From assembly GCA_002794775.1 (NCBI GenBank), contig NBAY01000009.1, positions 310,001-374,000 on the forward strand: a DNA stretch of 64,000 nucleotides, written 5' to 3'. How positions within the stretch are numbered: position 1 is the stretch's first letter; each line of letters starts with the position of its first letter. This stretch comes from Porodaedalea pini. Taxonomy: Eukaryota; Basidiomycota; Agaricomycetes; Hymenochaetales; Hymenochaetaceae. The translations under genes were made by a program, and so were the position numbers. The notes beneath the pieces were generated by a model. That model was not told the origin of the DNA. It did not search any database and worked only from the letters and a program-made list of their open reading frames with translations. Of the stretch, positions 36,158 through 48,926 are shown one piece after another.

Positions 36158-37397
36158 ATGCCTGGACTAGCGCTCCCTCCCTTTCCTGATGACATTCCCA
36201 CGCATCCTCTGCTGGTCGTCGACTATGAACTCGTTAAAGCCGGCGACTCCCAAGAGATCGAGAAACTCTGGAAGGCTGCGACGGAATTGGGATTCTGGTA
36301 GTCAGTATCACATTCTATTCCACCCTCTGATTTTTACTTGAATGTCTTCAGTCTAAAGAACCATGGTGCCGATAATGAAGTTGAAGGGATGTTTGAAATG
36401 GGGGCCGAGACGATGGATCTTCCGATAGACGAGAAGATGAAATTCGAACGAGGGGATAGCGGAAGGTCTTTCGGGTAAGAAATCATCATGCAATGAATGA
36501 GCTCGAGACTCTGACTTCTCGGGAAAGATATAAAGCACTGGGTACAATTGCGACAAATGAGTACGGTGATCCCGATAATATCGAGCTCATCAACATCTCC
36601 AAGGAGGACGCTCTTGCGTACCCCAAGGTTGTCCATCGCACTTACCCTTCGACCGTGATTGCGCGCATGCAGTCGACTATCACTCCTTTTGTACGCAAGT
36701 CACTCGGAGTCATTGACACCATCTTGTCTGTCTTCGAGAACAAGCTCAGCCTCCCAGCGGGCGCGCTTCTCAAACTTCATGCTCTTACGGAACCCAGCGG
36801 CTCGGAAGCGCGTTGCATCAAGAGTCCGCCCAAGCATGTTAATATTGGGGGCACCATTGACAAGGACAAAGTAGCGCTTGGTGCTCACACTGACTTTGGC
36901 TCGCTTTCCTTCCTGCACAACCGGCTCGGCGGACTGCAGGTACTCCCTCCGGGTAGTCAAGATTGGCACTACGTCCGTCCAATTCCTGGGCATGCGATCT
37001 GTAACATCGGGGACGCACTTTCTCTGTTCTCGGCAGGGATTTTACGCTCAAATATGCACCGCATTGTGCCTCCGCCCGGCGCACAAGGCTCTTACCCTCG
37101 TTGGTCAGTCGTGTTCTTCTCACGTCCCGCTAGTGATGTGCACCTCCATGCGCTGGAAGAGAGCGATGTTGTGAAGGAGGCGATTTCCCATATGAGCCCT
37201 GAGGACCGAGCGAGGTACCACCCGAATGTGACGCAGGGCGAGTGGTACACTAGGAGAATGAAGAATCAGAGGCTCAAGAATTGGAAAGTGAGTATAGAAC
37301 GAAGCGACCACAGGCTTATGCTAATTTCTTATGTAAAAAGGGACCCGAGACCTGGTATGCGAGCAGGGGAATGGAGCACAAGCCTAACGCGATTTGA
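36158..37397 (+). CDS. 2-oxoglutarate/Fe(II)-dependent oxygenase B
   Basis: Tandem paralogue of the gene at 34137, 360 aa, with the same exon sizes: 36158-36300, 36352-36474, 36528-37287, 37341-37397. Iron ligands His209, Asp211 and His266 and the Arg-x-Ser motif are all kept. The first intron starts GTCAGT rather than the GTGAGT of copy A. Differences from copy A are scattered substitutions, and both copies appear functional. Its 3' end faces the GST gene 157 bp away. Confidence 0.88.
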
Positions 37398-37554
37398 TCT
37401 CTTCTAAAACAACTGTCAGCTTCTTTAGGTTCTTGATACATGTACAGTATGTGTGCTATCGACAGAAAATTTGTTCTTCGTAAAACAATTATATTTGTAT
37501 CACCAAATCACCCGTTCAATTGACATTCCAATTAAATTCTGAAATGCCTTAGGT

Positions 37555-38418
37555 TTACAACATGGCATTTAAGCGGTTGGCCGGCAGCAGTCTCCTGTAC
37601 AGTGGTAAATCCATGAGCTTCGCCCATCTTCCGCCGTTGCGACCCTCTAGTCTTTTCCACGCCTCATCAAAGCTCACACGCTTGATGAGGTTCAGGATTG
37701 AAATCAGCTCAAAGTCGGCGTAGCTCACCCCACCCGTAATGCGGTAGCTTCCCTCCCCGGCCTTATCGAGATGCGCAGCGAGGTCGTCGAACGCAGCGTC
37801 GAAACGCTTCCATGCCTCTTCCATGCTTGCTTCGTCCTGCAGCACCAATTCTTTCAAACTTCTGCCCACAATTCTCCTGCGCGATTCGATGAACCAATCC
37901 TGTGTGTGCGCGGGCATCACACCGATGAGCCGTATCAAAATTGTACTGAATACCGAATTTAGCACCTTCTCGGTTAGGCACTTCGTGAAGACAGCCTGGA
38001 AGATACGCGTCTCTTTCGGTAGTAGTCCCGGCCCGGAGTCGGGGAACGTGTCTTCTATGTACTCCGCAATTTTGACGGAGCCGGATAGCGCGAATGTCGG
38101 TTTGTCTGGGGACGAGATGGTGATGAAGGGGACTGTGTATCCCGGATTCCCGTCAGAGTTCACGCTCGTCGGAGGCGCGCCAATGGCCTTCGCGGTCGGT
38201 ACAACATCGGGGAAGTCGATCCACTGCGTCTCGTACTGAATGTTCTTGTAATCGAGTAGGAGTCTGTCCGACAAAGTCAGTGACATCAGCAATGTCTCGA
38301 GTCTCGTGGAATGCTTTGTAGCGAATACAAACCTCAGTCTCAAAACAAAGAGGAAAACAGACTTTTCTTTCAAAGTAGACGGAACGTCGTAGAGCGTGAT
38401 TCTGGGACGCTCGGCCAT
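37555..38418 (-). CDS. Glutathione S-transferase (Ure2p-like)
   Basis: Predicted 264-aa cytosolic GST. Exon 1 is 38333-38418 and exon 2 is 37555-38263, with a 69-bp intron (38264-38332). The N-terminal thioredoxin-like part includes RITLYDVPSTL, then LLLDYKNIQYETQW after the intron, and the glutathione-site block FALSGSVKIAEYIEDTFPD. The all-helical C-terminal domain includes GGVSYADFELISILNLIKRV. The intron position matches the GST copy at 62414. The first exon ends with a hydrophobic run unlike that copy (SPYSVRLR), so the donor should be confirmed. Likely role: detoxification or conjugation. Confidence 0.83.
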   Translation of the reverse strand: MAERPRITLYDVPSTLKEKSVFLFVLRLRFVFATKHSTRLETLLMSLTLSDRLLLDYKNIQYETQWIDFPDVVPTAKAIGAPPTSVNSDGNPGYTVPFITISSPDKPTFALSGSVKIAEYIEDTFPDSGPGLLPKETRIFQAVFTKCLTEKVLNSVFSTILIRLIGVMPAHTQDWFIESRRRIVGRSLKELVLQDEASMEEAWKRFDAAFDDLAAHLDKAGEGSYRITGGVSYADFELISILNLIKRVSFDEAWKRLEGRNGGRWAKLMDLPLYRRLLPANRLNAML

Positions 38419-39322
38419 TTGTGATATAGGGATTGTTCAGTAACTTGAGTAGTTAAAAACTGATCTCAATTCTGAAAGCTAAAGTTCAGTATTTATGACC
38501 CTGGCTTGGAGACCGGAAACGGGGAGGTAGCCGGTGCAAATACTCGTTGCGAAAAATGAGGCGGATCCTCTGTCAGCAGTAGTAATCACTATCACTATAT
38601 CAGAACGGAGCTGACGCTGGCAGTAAGCCTGCGGTATGTCAGTGGATGACATATATGCGCCCACCTCTGCTACGTGCGTAGTGTTAGTCAGAGGACGAAC
38701 TAGAAATGTTTTGTTAGGCAGTACTTCTCTTACCAAGACGCGTGGAGGTCCAACGCGTGAAGAAAAGATCGACAGGCACTGGCACTGTGGCAGTGCAAAT
38801 CCCGATTACCGATTTACCGTGATTTTGTGATTTTCAATCATTGAATCAACAAACAGCCTGAGTCTGATCGAACTTTAAGCTCAGCTTTTTTCTCCTTGCC
38901 TTTCCGAAATTGGGTGATCTCAAATTCAACTAATCACCGCCATTGGAGCACAAAGACAAAGAGGCGGATCTTTTAATTATACGTATTTGACCTTGCGTGG
39001 ACTCGGAAGTTCACTTAAAAAAGAGCGATTTTATTGGTTTAACATAGGGTCTCAAAGATCATGTCTCTCAGTCGGGCTCTAAAAAGTTTCTTGCTCGTTG
39101 ATCTGTATTATAACAGCATGCCTCTTTATTTTTGCATTTTTTATCAGTGGATTGAGCGAGCAGTTGAGGTCCAAAGGCGGACGGAGCATGAAGGCACAAC
39201 TCGACTACGTCATTTTTTGCTGGACATATGCATTTCGTTTTTGACTAGTCTCGTTACCTTTTGCAAACGGTTGTTACTGCGAAGCCAGGGAATCGTCGAC
39301 TTTTGGGAACCTGTTTGGAAGT
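38419..39322. other. Intergenic, GST promoter side
   Basis: About 0.9 kb with no gene recognised. The region next to 38418 should hold the GST promoter. Confidence 0.5.
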
Positions 39323-39565
39323 GAGACGATAGCTTTCGCGGTAGACCTGATGTCCGGGAAGTCCATCCATACTGTCTCGTACGAGATGTCCTTGCAGTCA
39401 AGTAAAAGTCTGTGCGACGGAGACATACTATCAGTTTAGTTCTTTTTCCCCAATAAAAAAAATTAAACGATACGGACTTTATCCTCAAGACACAAGCGAC
39501 ACCGTCTTCCCGTCGAGAGTGGACCGAACGTCGGAAAGGGTAAGAAAGCTTTGTGAAGCGCCATT
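39323..39565 (-). pseudogene. GST relic (5' part only)
   Basis: The minus strand keeps two recognisable GST pieces around an intron-like gap: LSDVRSTLDGKTVSL (about 39495-39550) and LLLDCKDISYETVWMDFPD (about 39345-39400), ending in RSTAKAI. The initiator region is out of frame and nothing follows. It is a decayed duplicate of the gene at 37555-38418. Confidence 0.7.
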
Positions 39566-40296
39566 GCGATGAGGAAACTGTTCATCGGCGAGATCCAAGG
39601 GTATGAACGGTTGTATTATCTAGCACAGTTCATTGCTTTGCATTTAAATCGCTATATGACTATCGAGTCAAAGACGGTGCTTGTTAGCAGTAGGCTCGAG
39701 ACTGTGCTTGGTAACATAGTCGTATAATGCTTAAAAGTTAAGTGCACAGTTAGAGAAGCACGTTTTAGATGATAGAACCATCTAAATCCAGAATTTTGGT
39801 TTGCATCTATGCCGGAGCTCTTCGTATACCAATACACATTCAATCTTGCACAAGGCTCATATCTACCAACGGCGTTTGTGGAGAGCTCTCAAGACACGGA
39901 GAAGTTGGACAGAGAAAGATTATTAAAGCTTCAGATAGTGACTTCTGCACGTTTGAAAGGCTGTGTTGCCCACAAACAAGATGATTAAGGACGCTTTGAA
40001 GGACAGCCTGGGGATGCCATCATCTATAAAAGCAGTGCAAGATTGTATCTATTTGGAATCCAAGTTACAGCGGTGTGCGGTGACCTGAGAAGCAAACAAG
40101 CGTTGGAGCTACGCCGTTTCCTTGTATCGCCAGAGTCCGTAGCGAAGAGTTAGGTGACCGTGAAGGTTTGCGTGCCGTCAAGTGGCACGTGCTACAAGAT
40201 GCGCGCCGCGCTGCACAGTTTGTCATAGACTCAGACTCACCATATTCAACTTTCAAGTCCAGCAAGCTGTTCGAGAGGAATGTCTTGAGAAGCTAA
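39566..40296. other. Intergenic upstream of VAM6
   Basis: About 0.7 kb; no gene found. It presumably includes the VAM6 promoter. Confidence 0.5.
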
Positions 40297-43200
40297 ATGG
40301 CGCCGTTTTGCGAGCCGTCACTTGTTGTCAGTGGCCTCAAGGAAAAGGTTGAATCTCTGGGCGTTCATGGTGCGCGATATATCCAGCATAGTGAAATACT
40401 GTGAACTTATTCTGCAACAGGGGACAGACTGTTTCTCGGGACAGGCGTTGGTAACCTACAAATATATAATGTAGACCAAGATGAAGATGGCCATTATAAA
40501 TCAAGTCACGTAACGACGAAGAGCTTGGGCAAGAAACCCGTCGAGCAAGTCGGCTACATTAAGGACATAAACTCAGTCGTCGCCCTCGCCGGTGCGTGCG
40601 ACGCCAATGCAGACATTCGAGGTTAACTGAAACATCAATACAGACTCTGCTGTGACACTATATCCCTTTCCCGACCTTGTTCCTCCAACGCCACTTCCCC
40701 AATCACGAAAGGCGTTCTCGTTCGCTGTTTCCTCGACGGTCGAGAGCGTATCAGCAGATGGAAAGGTCCATTCATTCGATGACGCAGGAACTGCGAACGC
40801 GTCAGGAATTCCAACTCTCGTGACTTACTTGGTTGTCGGCTCGCAGAGAAAGCTGGTTGTTTACTCATGGAGAGATGGAGAGGCCCAGGAAGTCAAGGTG
40901 AGCATCCTTGTACCGTAAGGCGCTGGACGCTAAACCTTATTATTCTAGGAAGCTCCGCTACCTCATTCTGCACGGGTAATCACCTTCATCAAGCCGAATG
41001 TTCTATGCTTGGCTTATACGGCCACGGAACATGTTCTATTCTATCTTGATACGATGTCCACGACAGAGCTCACTATGCCTGTGAACGTGCCTTCATCCAC
41101 GAGCTCTGGTGCATACGGCATGACTGCTCTCTCGGGTTTAGGAGGCTACATGTCACTAGGCCTCGCTGCGAAAGCGAAGCCGATGGCGGTCGCTGTCGGT
41201 GACGACGTCCTAATTGCAAGAGACAGTCAGTGCCATTTTGCTATTTACCTGATTCTGGGTACTCACATTTATTCTCAGGCGCCGGCTTGTTCTTTGGTGC
41301 AGATGGAAAGGCGACACAAAGTAGTCTGATCTGGAGTGCTCCTCCAGAAGACATTGGTGAGCAGTAAACGCTTGTGTTGAAGCCGCATTCTCATATTCGA
41401 GTCAGCTTATGTGAAGCCATACGTTCTATCAATACAATCCGCGGGTTCTATTTCAGCTTCCTCTCTTAGCGCATCTATGTCCGTACCCACAGGACCAACT
41501 GGATTTGTACAATCACCCGTTCTGCAAATACAGTCTGCAATAACCTTGCAGCCTGTGCAGTATATGATATTACCGACATCAGCTTCGTCACCGTCATCAT
41601 TACGATTATTGACCCCATCTCCTTCTGCAAAGTCTCCGGCGTTCGCCGTATCGACGCCTGTGGATCGAAGTGCCGCAGCAGCAGAGGGGAGCACGATTTG
41701 GCTTCTTCGGATGAGGGCATGGGGCGATCAGGTCGACGAGCTTGTTGAGGAAGAGAGCTATACCGAAGCACTTGCTCTACTTGATAGCATTGAAGAGGCT
41801 ACCTTACCTGATAAGGTTTGTTTATTCCACTTTGTTCTTTTTCGAAAATCACTGATAGACAGTAGATGGCTCGACGGGCGATAATACGTGCGTTGAATGC
41901 AGTGTCTCAGTTTAAGAAAGGAGATTTCGACGGCGCGATGAATGCATTCATCGAACTCGACATCAACCCTGCGAAGGTCGTAGCCCTCTACCCGGAAAGT
42001 GTCTCTGGTCGCCTGCAGGTTCCGCCTGAGCGATGGATACCTCTCTTTGGAGGCCCAGAGCCCAAGCCCGAAGTTAAGCCCGGAGTTAAGCCTGACCAGC
42101 CAGAGAAGAAAGGGTCTCATGGCAGATCATCATCAGTTGTACGTACTCCATCGCCAGCGGGTTCTGTGCGATCTGTGCGTGCGTTGCGAAAGGGTACCAT
42201 GGACACGTTGATATCCGGGCTGGCTGGCAGTCCAGAGAAAGATGATGACCGGGTTTCGCTTCGAGGTCAAACGAAGGATAAGTCTAAAACGGCCGGTTCG
42301 TACATTCTCAGATACCGCGCGTTCCCTACAACGATTGATCACTATCGTGGGACCTCTTAGATACATTCCCGCGCTCTGTCGAAGCTCTTTTGCGCTACCT
42401 CCCGGATAGGCGTCCTCGTATAGGCCATGCATTAGCCGCTCTACACATCACGCCTTCTCAATCCCATCAATTCCCATTCTTGTCTGAAACATCTGTGGAA
42501 GACCTGCTCGCTCTTCCGAGTGTGCCTTTGGCGTCGCTCACTCCAGAGCAGCTGACTCGTTTCGCGCAGGTCGTCGACACTGCGCTATTCAAGGCCTACT
42601 TGGTCGTTCGACCCGGCTTGCTTGGGCCGTTATGCAGCCTGGATAACTGGTGCGAGGTCGCGGAGGTGGAAGAAGTACTAATGGAGCGCGAGGTCTGAAT
42701 GCCTCATAAGCTATTTCAGAAAAAGTTGACAATACTTCCTTTACTCCTAGAAATTCTCGGAGTTGGTTTCTTTGTACAAAGGGAAGAAGATGCATGGAAA
42801 AGCTCTAAGCCTCCTAAGACGGTTAGTCCTTTACCGTTGATATCGGTGGTCCGCTTGCTCACTAGTTTATAGCTTAAGCGAAAAGGAAACGGACGTGGAG
42901 GACAAAATCCGGCCATCTGTCTCATATGTGCAGAATCTCGGTCCTGAATATCTTGATCAAATATTTGAAGCGGCGCGGTGGATATTTCAACACAATCCAG
43001 ACGCAGCCTACGACGTGAGTCGGCTGCTCACATTTCGATATGCATCTCCACTAACGGCATGTGTTGCCAAGATTTTCACTGCAGAGATTGTCGAGCTACC
43101 CCGGTCCAAAGTGGCCGATTTTCTCGAGGAAGATCTCGATCCCGCTCTGTGTGCCAGATATCTTGAGTACTTAATTGAAGAGCGAGAGGAAACGTCGACG

Positions 43201-44199
43201 CTGTTCCATGATCGTCTCGCAGAGCTCTACCTGGATATGGCTGTGAATGCTCAGAAGAAGGGAGACGAAGGTCATTCATTATACATCAAGAAAATCCTAT
43301 GGATTATACTCACGATTACAACCGTACTTTCAGGTGCTTATCACCAAGCGTACGACAAGTTCCTTGGCTTTATACAATCCTCAGATATCTACAGGGTAGA
43401 TCGACTGTTTGGACTGTTACCATCTGATGGTGGGTCGCTGTGTCAAGATGATGGTCTCGGAACTTGATATACCTGATTCGCAGACATGTTTGAAGCAAGA
43501 GCCATCCTCTTAGGTCGTCTAGGCAAGCATGTCAACGCGCTGGAGATATATGTGTATCGTCTGGCCGACTATATCAAAGCGGAAGAGTGAGAATACTCGT
43601 ACTCTCCTTCGCTATCTCGCGTACTGATGTATTGCGAAGATACTGCAAGAGCATATACATGCCCAACTCGCCAATGCAGGACATCTTTCTCTCATTGCTC
43701 AAGATCTACCTTGAACCATCTCCAGCAGCCCAGCAGAAAATTCAACAGCAGCCAAGCCTGTTAAGGCCCGCGCTCGAACTCATAAGCAGACAGAGCCCGC
43801 GCCTTGACACTCTTGAGACGCTGCGGCTCCTTCCCCCGCTTGTACCGGCACAGGATGTCCGTGCGTTCCTCTTTGATGCGGCGCGTGCGCCGGTGTTTGA
43901 TACAAAGGTCGTGCGCGAGGTGCGTAAGGGCTATAGCGAGCAGGTCGGGCGGCGCTTGATGGCATTACAGAGCAGAAGAGTTCGCGTGACGGATGACCGG
44001 ATGTACGTGTCTCCTCTTTGTAATCGCGTCTAGCCCATTGTGCTCATAAGCCTATGTTTATAGATGCCCGCAATGCCACAAGAGGCTCGGTACCAGCGTC
44101 ATCGCTGTGCACGCCCCTCGGGGCGAAGTTACCCATTACCAGTGCCGTGAGGCGTTCTCAACCGCGAAGAAACACACCGAACATACACATGCGCATTAA
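40297..44199 (+). CDS. VAM6: Vam6/Vps39, HOPS tethering subunit
   Basis: 1044-aa vacuolar tethering protein of the HOPS complex, acting in membrane fusion at the vacuole/late endosome. Fifteen exons: 40297-40369, 40421-40591, 40644-40897, 40949-41225, 41279-41356, 41406-41815, 41866-42295, 42361-42692, 42751-42821, 42873-43014, 43072-43270, 43334-43429, 43484-43586, 43640-44002, 44064-44199; the total closes in frame. An N-terminal CNH beta-propeller-like region (DRLFLGTGVGNLQIYN) is followed by helical repeats (AWGDQVDELVEEESYTEALA; KKGDFDGAMNAFIELDINPA). The C-terminal VPS39 zinc-like end reads CPQCHKRLG...YQCREAFSTAKKHTE. The junction at 42295/42361 is the least certain. Confidence 0.86.
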
Positions 44200-44366
44200 T
44201 CCACGATTAGGTCTTCCGATCTGTGTGCTTCATTGCGTCGAATTTACTTTCAAACACATCGTATACATAGAATAATCCACAACCATGTATCATTAGTATG
44301 AATATACCAAACCGATTTGCTTCAGACTATTCGCCTGACTTCTCCGACATTAACAATCCATCTATC

Positions 44367-46114
44367 TCAATCGTCATCCTCGTCACTTCCAAAAAGGTCA
44401 GGTCCGTTGAAAAACGTCGACTCCTTTGGTACTGGGGTCGTTGCTTCGACGGTGCACGATCGTAAATGGTTATCCCGAGGTACGCCAGTTGAGATAGGGG
44501 TAGTGACTTCGGGAGGATCATTGAATATATCATAAGTTGTATGGGCAATGGAAGACTGCTGAGAAGAATGAGTTGCATACTGAGTATTGAGAGGGGAAGC
44601 GGCTGAATGATGCTGCGGCATGTCGACATTACCAAAAGGTTCCATTTTCGTACAATTTGGACTATGATGAGAATGGAGTGATACTGGAGATTTTATAGAT
44701 GCCAAGGGGCTAGAGAACCACACAGACGACGATAAGGATTTCTGAGAATAAGGTGAATATCTATCTTTTTTGCCACTAGCGCCAATGTTACGGGGTCGGA
44801 GGATGCTGCAGGCATTGTTGCGGGCTTGAAGCGAGAAGCGGGGACGAGAAGGCAGGTGTGATTTATAGACAGGTGGAGGTGTAAATTGTCGAGGCGGTGT
44901 TTTAAAGGTGACTTGGTCGCGTAAAAATGGACCTAGTGGCATGGACGATGCTGGAGAATTTGAAGCATTAGAACAAGGGGTGTCTGGGCGAGTTAGTTCT
45001 TGACCCGAATGGCCCTGGTGCCCGTCATCACTGTCCATGGCTTCCTCATGCATGGCGTCTTTAGAGCCATTCGCGTTTTCAACAAATTCGGCATCGTCGT
45101 CATCCGAGTACGAAGGAAGCATCGTGGCAAGCGGCACAAAAGGCTTGTACTTGACTTTGGGATCCGGAGGTATATATCCGACGCCACACCTATTATTGCA
45201 GTCCACATCATTCAGCGGTTCAGCTCGGTCATCGGTGTCTTCGGACAAAGGACGAGGATATAATGGTTCATCCAGAGCAAGCGAAGGATTACAGTGTTCG
45301 ATATGAGAAACTGAATTTTGTTGGTATTCGAACGTGCGAAGTGAAGAAGGATAGAATGAACGAGTCGGTTCACGAGGTTCAAATGAGCGGCTAGGTGATA
45401 AAATTGCAGATTTTCGTAGTTGATCCTGTGGCACTTTAAGCGTAAACTTGCGAACGAGGTTGTCGTTGGAAGAGAATGAAGAGCCTGATGATGGACTGAT
45501 GTAGTGCTGATTCTGATGAATGTCGTCTCCAGATAATCTTGACATATCTGGCTGCAGGTCAATCTGTTTTTGGTCTTCGAGCTCAAGGTCATCGGTGAAT
45601 TGGAGTTCTGAGAAGCCCGAGTCAGGATAATCTGAGCTCGAGCCTAGCTGCCGCGTAGTGGAAGCCATATCTAGAGGGGAGTCAAAGGAATCGTCCCCGA
45701 CGCTGGTCTTGTGAGCAAGAGCTGGAGATGAATGAGCTGAAGTACGCGCAGCAGGGCCAGGTCGGTCATGATTGATGAAGGACGGTTGCTCGATTTCGTG
45801 TTTGATAAGCATGAGTGGCAGACCGGAGGCTCTCTTTCTTGTGGGCGAGTCATAGCGAAAAGACGACGAGGAGTTGCTCGAAGTTTGTTCGCTGGTCTTC
45901 TGAAAGGTGGTCAGAATTTATATAGTCATCATTTACGCGGATTCGATACACGATGACTAACCTGCCTTTTCCTAGGGCTTTTGGCATTCAACCCAGAATT
46001 CGCACAACGTTTTGAAGAAAGGGATCTAATAGTGGTGCGGCTTAAGCCAGCGAGGTCGGGCTGGCGGAGTATGCGACGCATAGTAGCTTTGAGACCCGAT
46101 GCTAAATAGCTCAT
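44367..46114 (-). CDS. Unrecognised disordered protein, 561 aa
   Basis: Two exons, 45962-46114 and 44367-45899, with a 62-bp intron. The protein starts MSYLASGLKATMRRILRQPD (an internal ATG at 46081 is also possible). It is rich in Ser, Pro, Asp and His throughout, with a basic Ser/Arg N-terminus (SPRKRQKTSEQTSS), a short block YIPPDPKVKYKPFVPLATML, and an acidic end DLFGSDEDDD. No domain was recognised. Composition suggests an intrinsically disordered nuclear or regulatory protein. It is convergent with VAM6 (167 bp between stops). Confidence 0.65.
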
Positions 46115-46144
46115 TCAGCAGACAAGATGGATATATGCGCTCCT

Positions 46145-46580
46145 TCACGCACGGTCATTGATGTCTAGATCTTCCAGCATTTTGGAACGCCTGATGCGGC
46201 TTTGTCTGCTCGGTCCAGGACTAGAGCTAGATTGAAGGAGACTCTTCGCCGGCATCCTAGGCTGAATCGACGTCTTCGTCCTTAACCCGCTCCGCCCATC
46301 CTGTAAATCCTTCCTCGCATGGGCAAAGCCTATGTCCCGCACACTCCCGGGAGGGTGAGCTGAATGCGTCCCACTGTCATCATCGAGGCAGTGATCTCGG
46401 AGTCCACGAACAAGAATTTGGTGCTTCTGTTTCATAAAGTGCCCTTTCTGCGTCCGGCCGGTGATATCCTTCGTCCTCGCTTTCGCAGTGTTTCTGTACA
46501 AGAGCATGTCTCACAGAATCCGTATGTGGAAGAGTACGCAGCTCGTACCTCCTTCCCCCCATATAGTTTGCTCCTACCAT
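46145..46580 (-). CDS. Small basic protein, 126 aa
   Basis: Exons 46549-46580 and 46145-46493, joined over a 55-bp intron with GTACGA..TACAG. The start MVGANYMGGRRNTAKARTKD leads into a basic stretch (GRTQKGHFMKQKHQILVRGL) and a Ser/Arg/Pro tail. The N-terminal block looks constrained, but I cannot assign a family. It lies 30 bp downstream of the 561-aa gene start on the same strand, with an apparent divergent promoter toward the RRM gene. Confidence 0.6.
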
Positions 46581-47153
46581 TGCAACTCCGGCGAGTGATC
46601 AGTCGAAATTATTCGTGACTCTCTGGTCTGACTTGATTTCTAAAAAGCATCACTCGTGTTAGCAGCTTCAAGTTCTAGTCAAAGCATTCTTGTAAGCAGA
46701 AGCGTAGGTCGAAAAAAGTAGTCCATCATGGCTAACTCGAAATATTCGAATACATACGTGGGAAATAATCACGTGACCGATTACGGATCGCCTTTCCGCG
46801 AGAATTGAACGCGACGCCCATGTGCTCTTTCTCTCTGCTCATCATCGACATCGGCGGCAAAGACGAACGAAACGACGAACGACGACGGTAAATACTCTTG
46901 TGACGCTCAGACGCTTGTATTATCTTTGCCTGTTGAAAAGCTTTCATGTACGTGTCTCGCGGTGTGGCTGCGTTGTATTTGTGAACGCGTCATGCATGTA
47001 TCATTTTTTCTGACCTTGCCTCTCCTGTCGTACGGTCTTCGCTGTACTCAGATTATCAGAACTCGATTGCTCCTGTCCTTTTTACCTGCTTCAACGAAGT
47101 TTTTACTCCCATCACTCTGTCTGTTCTTGAGTTGCGCAGTGCAGTAAATCATC
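46581..47153. promoter_or_regulatory. Divergent intergenic region
   Basis: 573 bp separating the small minus-strand gene from the plus-strand RRM gene. The part before 47154 is pyrimidine-rich (CTCTGTCTGTTCTTG), as common at fungal transcript starts. No defined motif. Confidence 0.4.
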
Positions 47154-48609
47154 ATGCCTGAGGACGATTTCGACATCTACGGCGAAGACGATGGCTTCGA
47201 TTCTGCCATGGGCCCTGAGGTGAGTTCGCTGCTCATATACGATGTATTGGACTGCTAATCTGGCAAAATCTAGATCACAAATGATTACGAGCAGCAGAAT
47301 GTGGAAGAGCCTCCAACTCCGGTCAACGAGCCGTCAGTTGGTGACAAGCGCCCTCGCGAAGAAGACGGCCCTGAAGACTACCCTGAAGACAGCTCGACAG
47401 ACGTGTCTAAGTCTTCGAACAACAGTTCAAGCTCCTCTGCTTTGAATAGCGCGAATCTTGGTGGTGGGGCGCTGAATGGAAACATGGGTGTAGGACTAGC
47501 AGGCATGTCATCTAACATGGACGCTTTGTATATCGGTGATCTGCAATGGGTCTGTTTGTCTCCTTATTTTCCTTTGTTACGCATGTATTCTGAAATGCCT
47601 TTCATATGGTGTCTTCTTTTAAAGTGGACTACGGATGAAGATCTGCGCCAGGTCGCCGTGAATATTGGTGTTAACATCGAACTTAAGGATATCACTTTTT
47701 CCGAGCATAAGGTCAATGGAAAAAGCAAAGGGTACAGGCGTTGTTCCGGTGCATTGTTCTCTTCGCTGACCTATAAATTGTAGGATCGCATATGTTGAAT
47801 GTCATAGCCCAGAAAACGCGAATTTGCTTAAGAACTGGTTTGACAAGAAGTAAGCTTTCAACTTGAAATGTTGTCTTTATGATGCTAATGCTTTTCTTAG
47901 TGATTTCCAAAACCGACGCGCAAGCACAAATCTTACAATGGCAGCACAGGGGAACCCGTTCCGTACTCTGCCAAAAGGTACGTTTTACGGTTTAACACCC
48001 ACTAGCTCCTCTATTTACAGACTTCACAGAACCGCCTCCACGCGACGGACGTGTAGGACATCATAACAATCAAAATCAAGCTGGCGGAAACTTCGGCGGG
48101 CGTGGTGGGTTCCGAGGCAACCAGCATAACAATGCCAATAACAACATGGGTGTAGCCCCGATGCGCGGTGGCGGGGCTGGGATGATGCGTGGTAATGGTG
48201 CGCTGAGCGGAGGGACTATGACGGGTCTGCCAAACATGGCAGGAATGAACATGATGAATATGATGAGCGGCATGGCAAACCAGTTTGCTGGGAACGTGCC
48301 TTTCGCTGCGAGGGGCGGAGGGATGATCCCGCAGGGCCCTAGGGGCGGCATGATGAATGGCAACTTCAACGGACGAGGCGGGGGTATGATGGGCGGTATG
48401 GGTGAGTACTCTCGTATCGTCTTTGACATGATTTAATGTGTTGAGTAGGTATGGGTATGGTACCGACGGGCCCGATGGCCGGACGCGGCGGATTCAATGG
48501 TCAGGCAGGCGGAGGTCACTTCAATCCGGCGTTCATGCAGAACCAGAGCGGTGGCCAGTTTGGTCCGGACGGTCCCAGAAAGCGCTTCAGGATGGAGCAG
48601 AGCGGCTGA
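47154..48609 (+). CDS. RRM RNA-binding protein with Gly/Met-rich tail
   Basis: 377 aa in seven exons: 47154-47219, 47274-47549, 47625-47731, 47784-47849, 47901-47977, 48021-48401, 48449-48609. The acidic N-terminus ([16 protein letters not shown]) is followed by one RRM, about residues 90-170, with RNP2-like [11 protein letters not shown] and RNP1-like [10 protein letters not shown]. The rest is a low-complexity Gly/Asn/Met-rich region with RGG-like pieces, ending KRFRMEQSG. The arrangement resembles CPSF6/7-type cleavage factor subunits or hnRNP-like proteins. The exact orthology is not certain. Confidence 0.8.
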
Positions 48610-48926
48610 TCGAGTATTTTTAGCCTTTTCATACGACTCCATTTTTATTTATATGTGTATTCTTTCGAAACTGTTCATACTTTATTCTTGTACTGTAAAT
48701 GCATAAGACAAATAAAGGCAAAGACTTGTAAGTCGCAATACACCTTAAGCTTGTTGGTATAACATGAAGTCAGTGCTGGTCCACCAAGTCCAGTGCGCGT
48801 CGATCACGGAGATGCGCTGTGTATTCATTGACCTCCCACCATATCTAAGTATTGGATGCTATGCGCTTGTTTCTCGAGTAACTCGACTTTAATTCACCCA
48901 GGAAGATTGCTCTTCTCTAGAGCCTA
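48610..48926. other. Intergenic between RRM gene and GUP1
   Basis: 317 bp holding the RRM gene 3' UTR (AATAAA at 48711) and the GUP1 promoter. No other feature. Confidence 0.5.
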
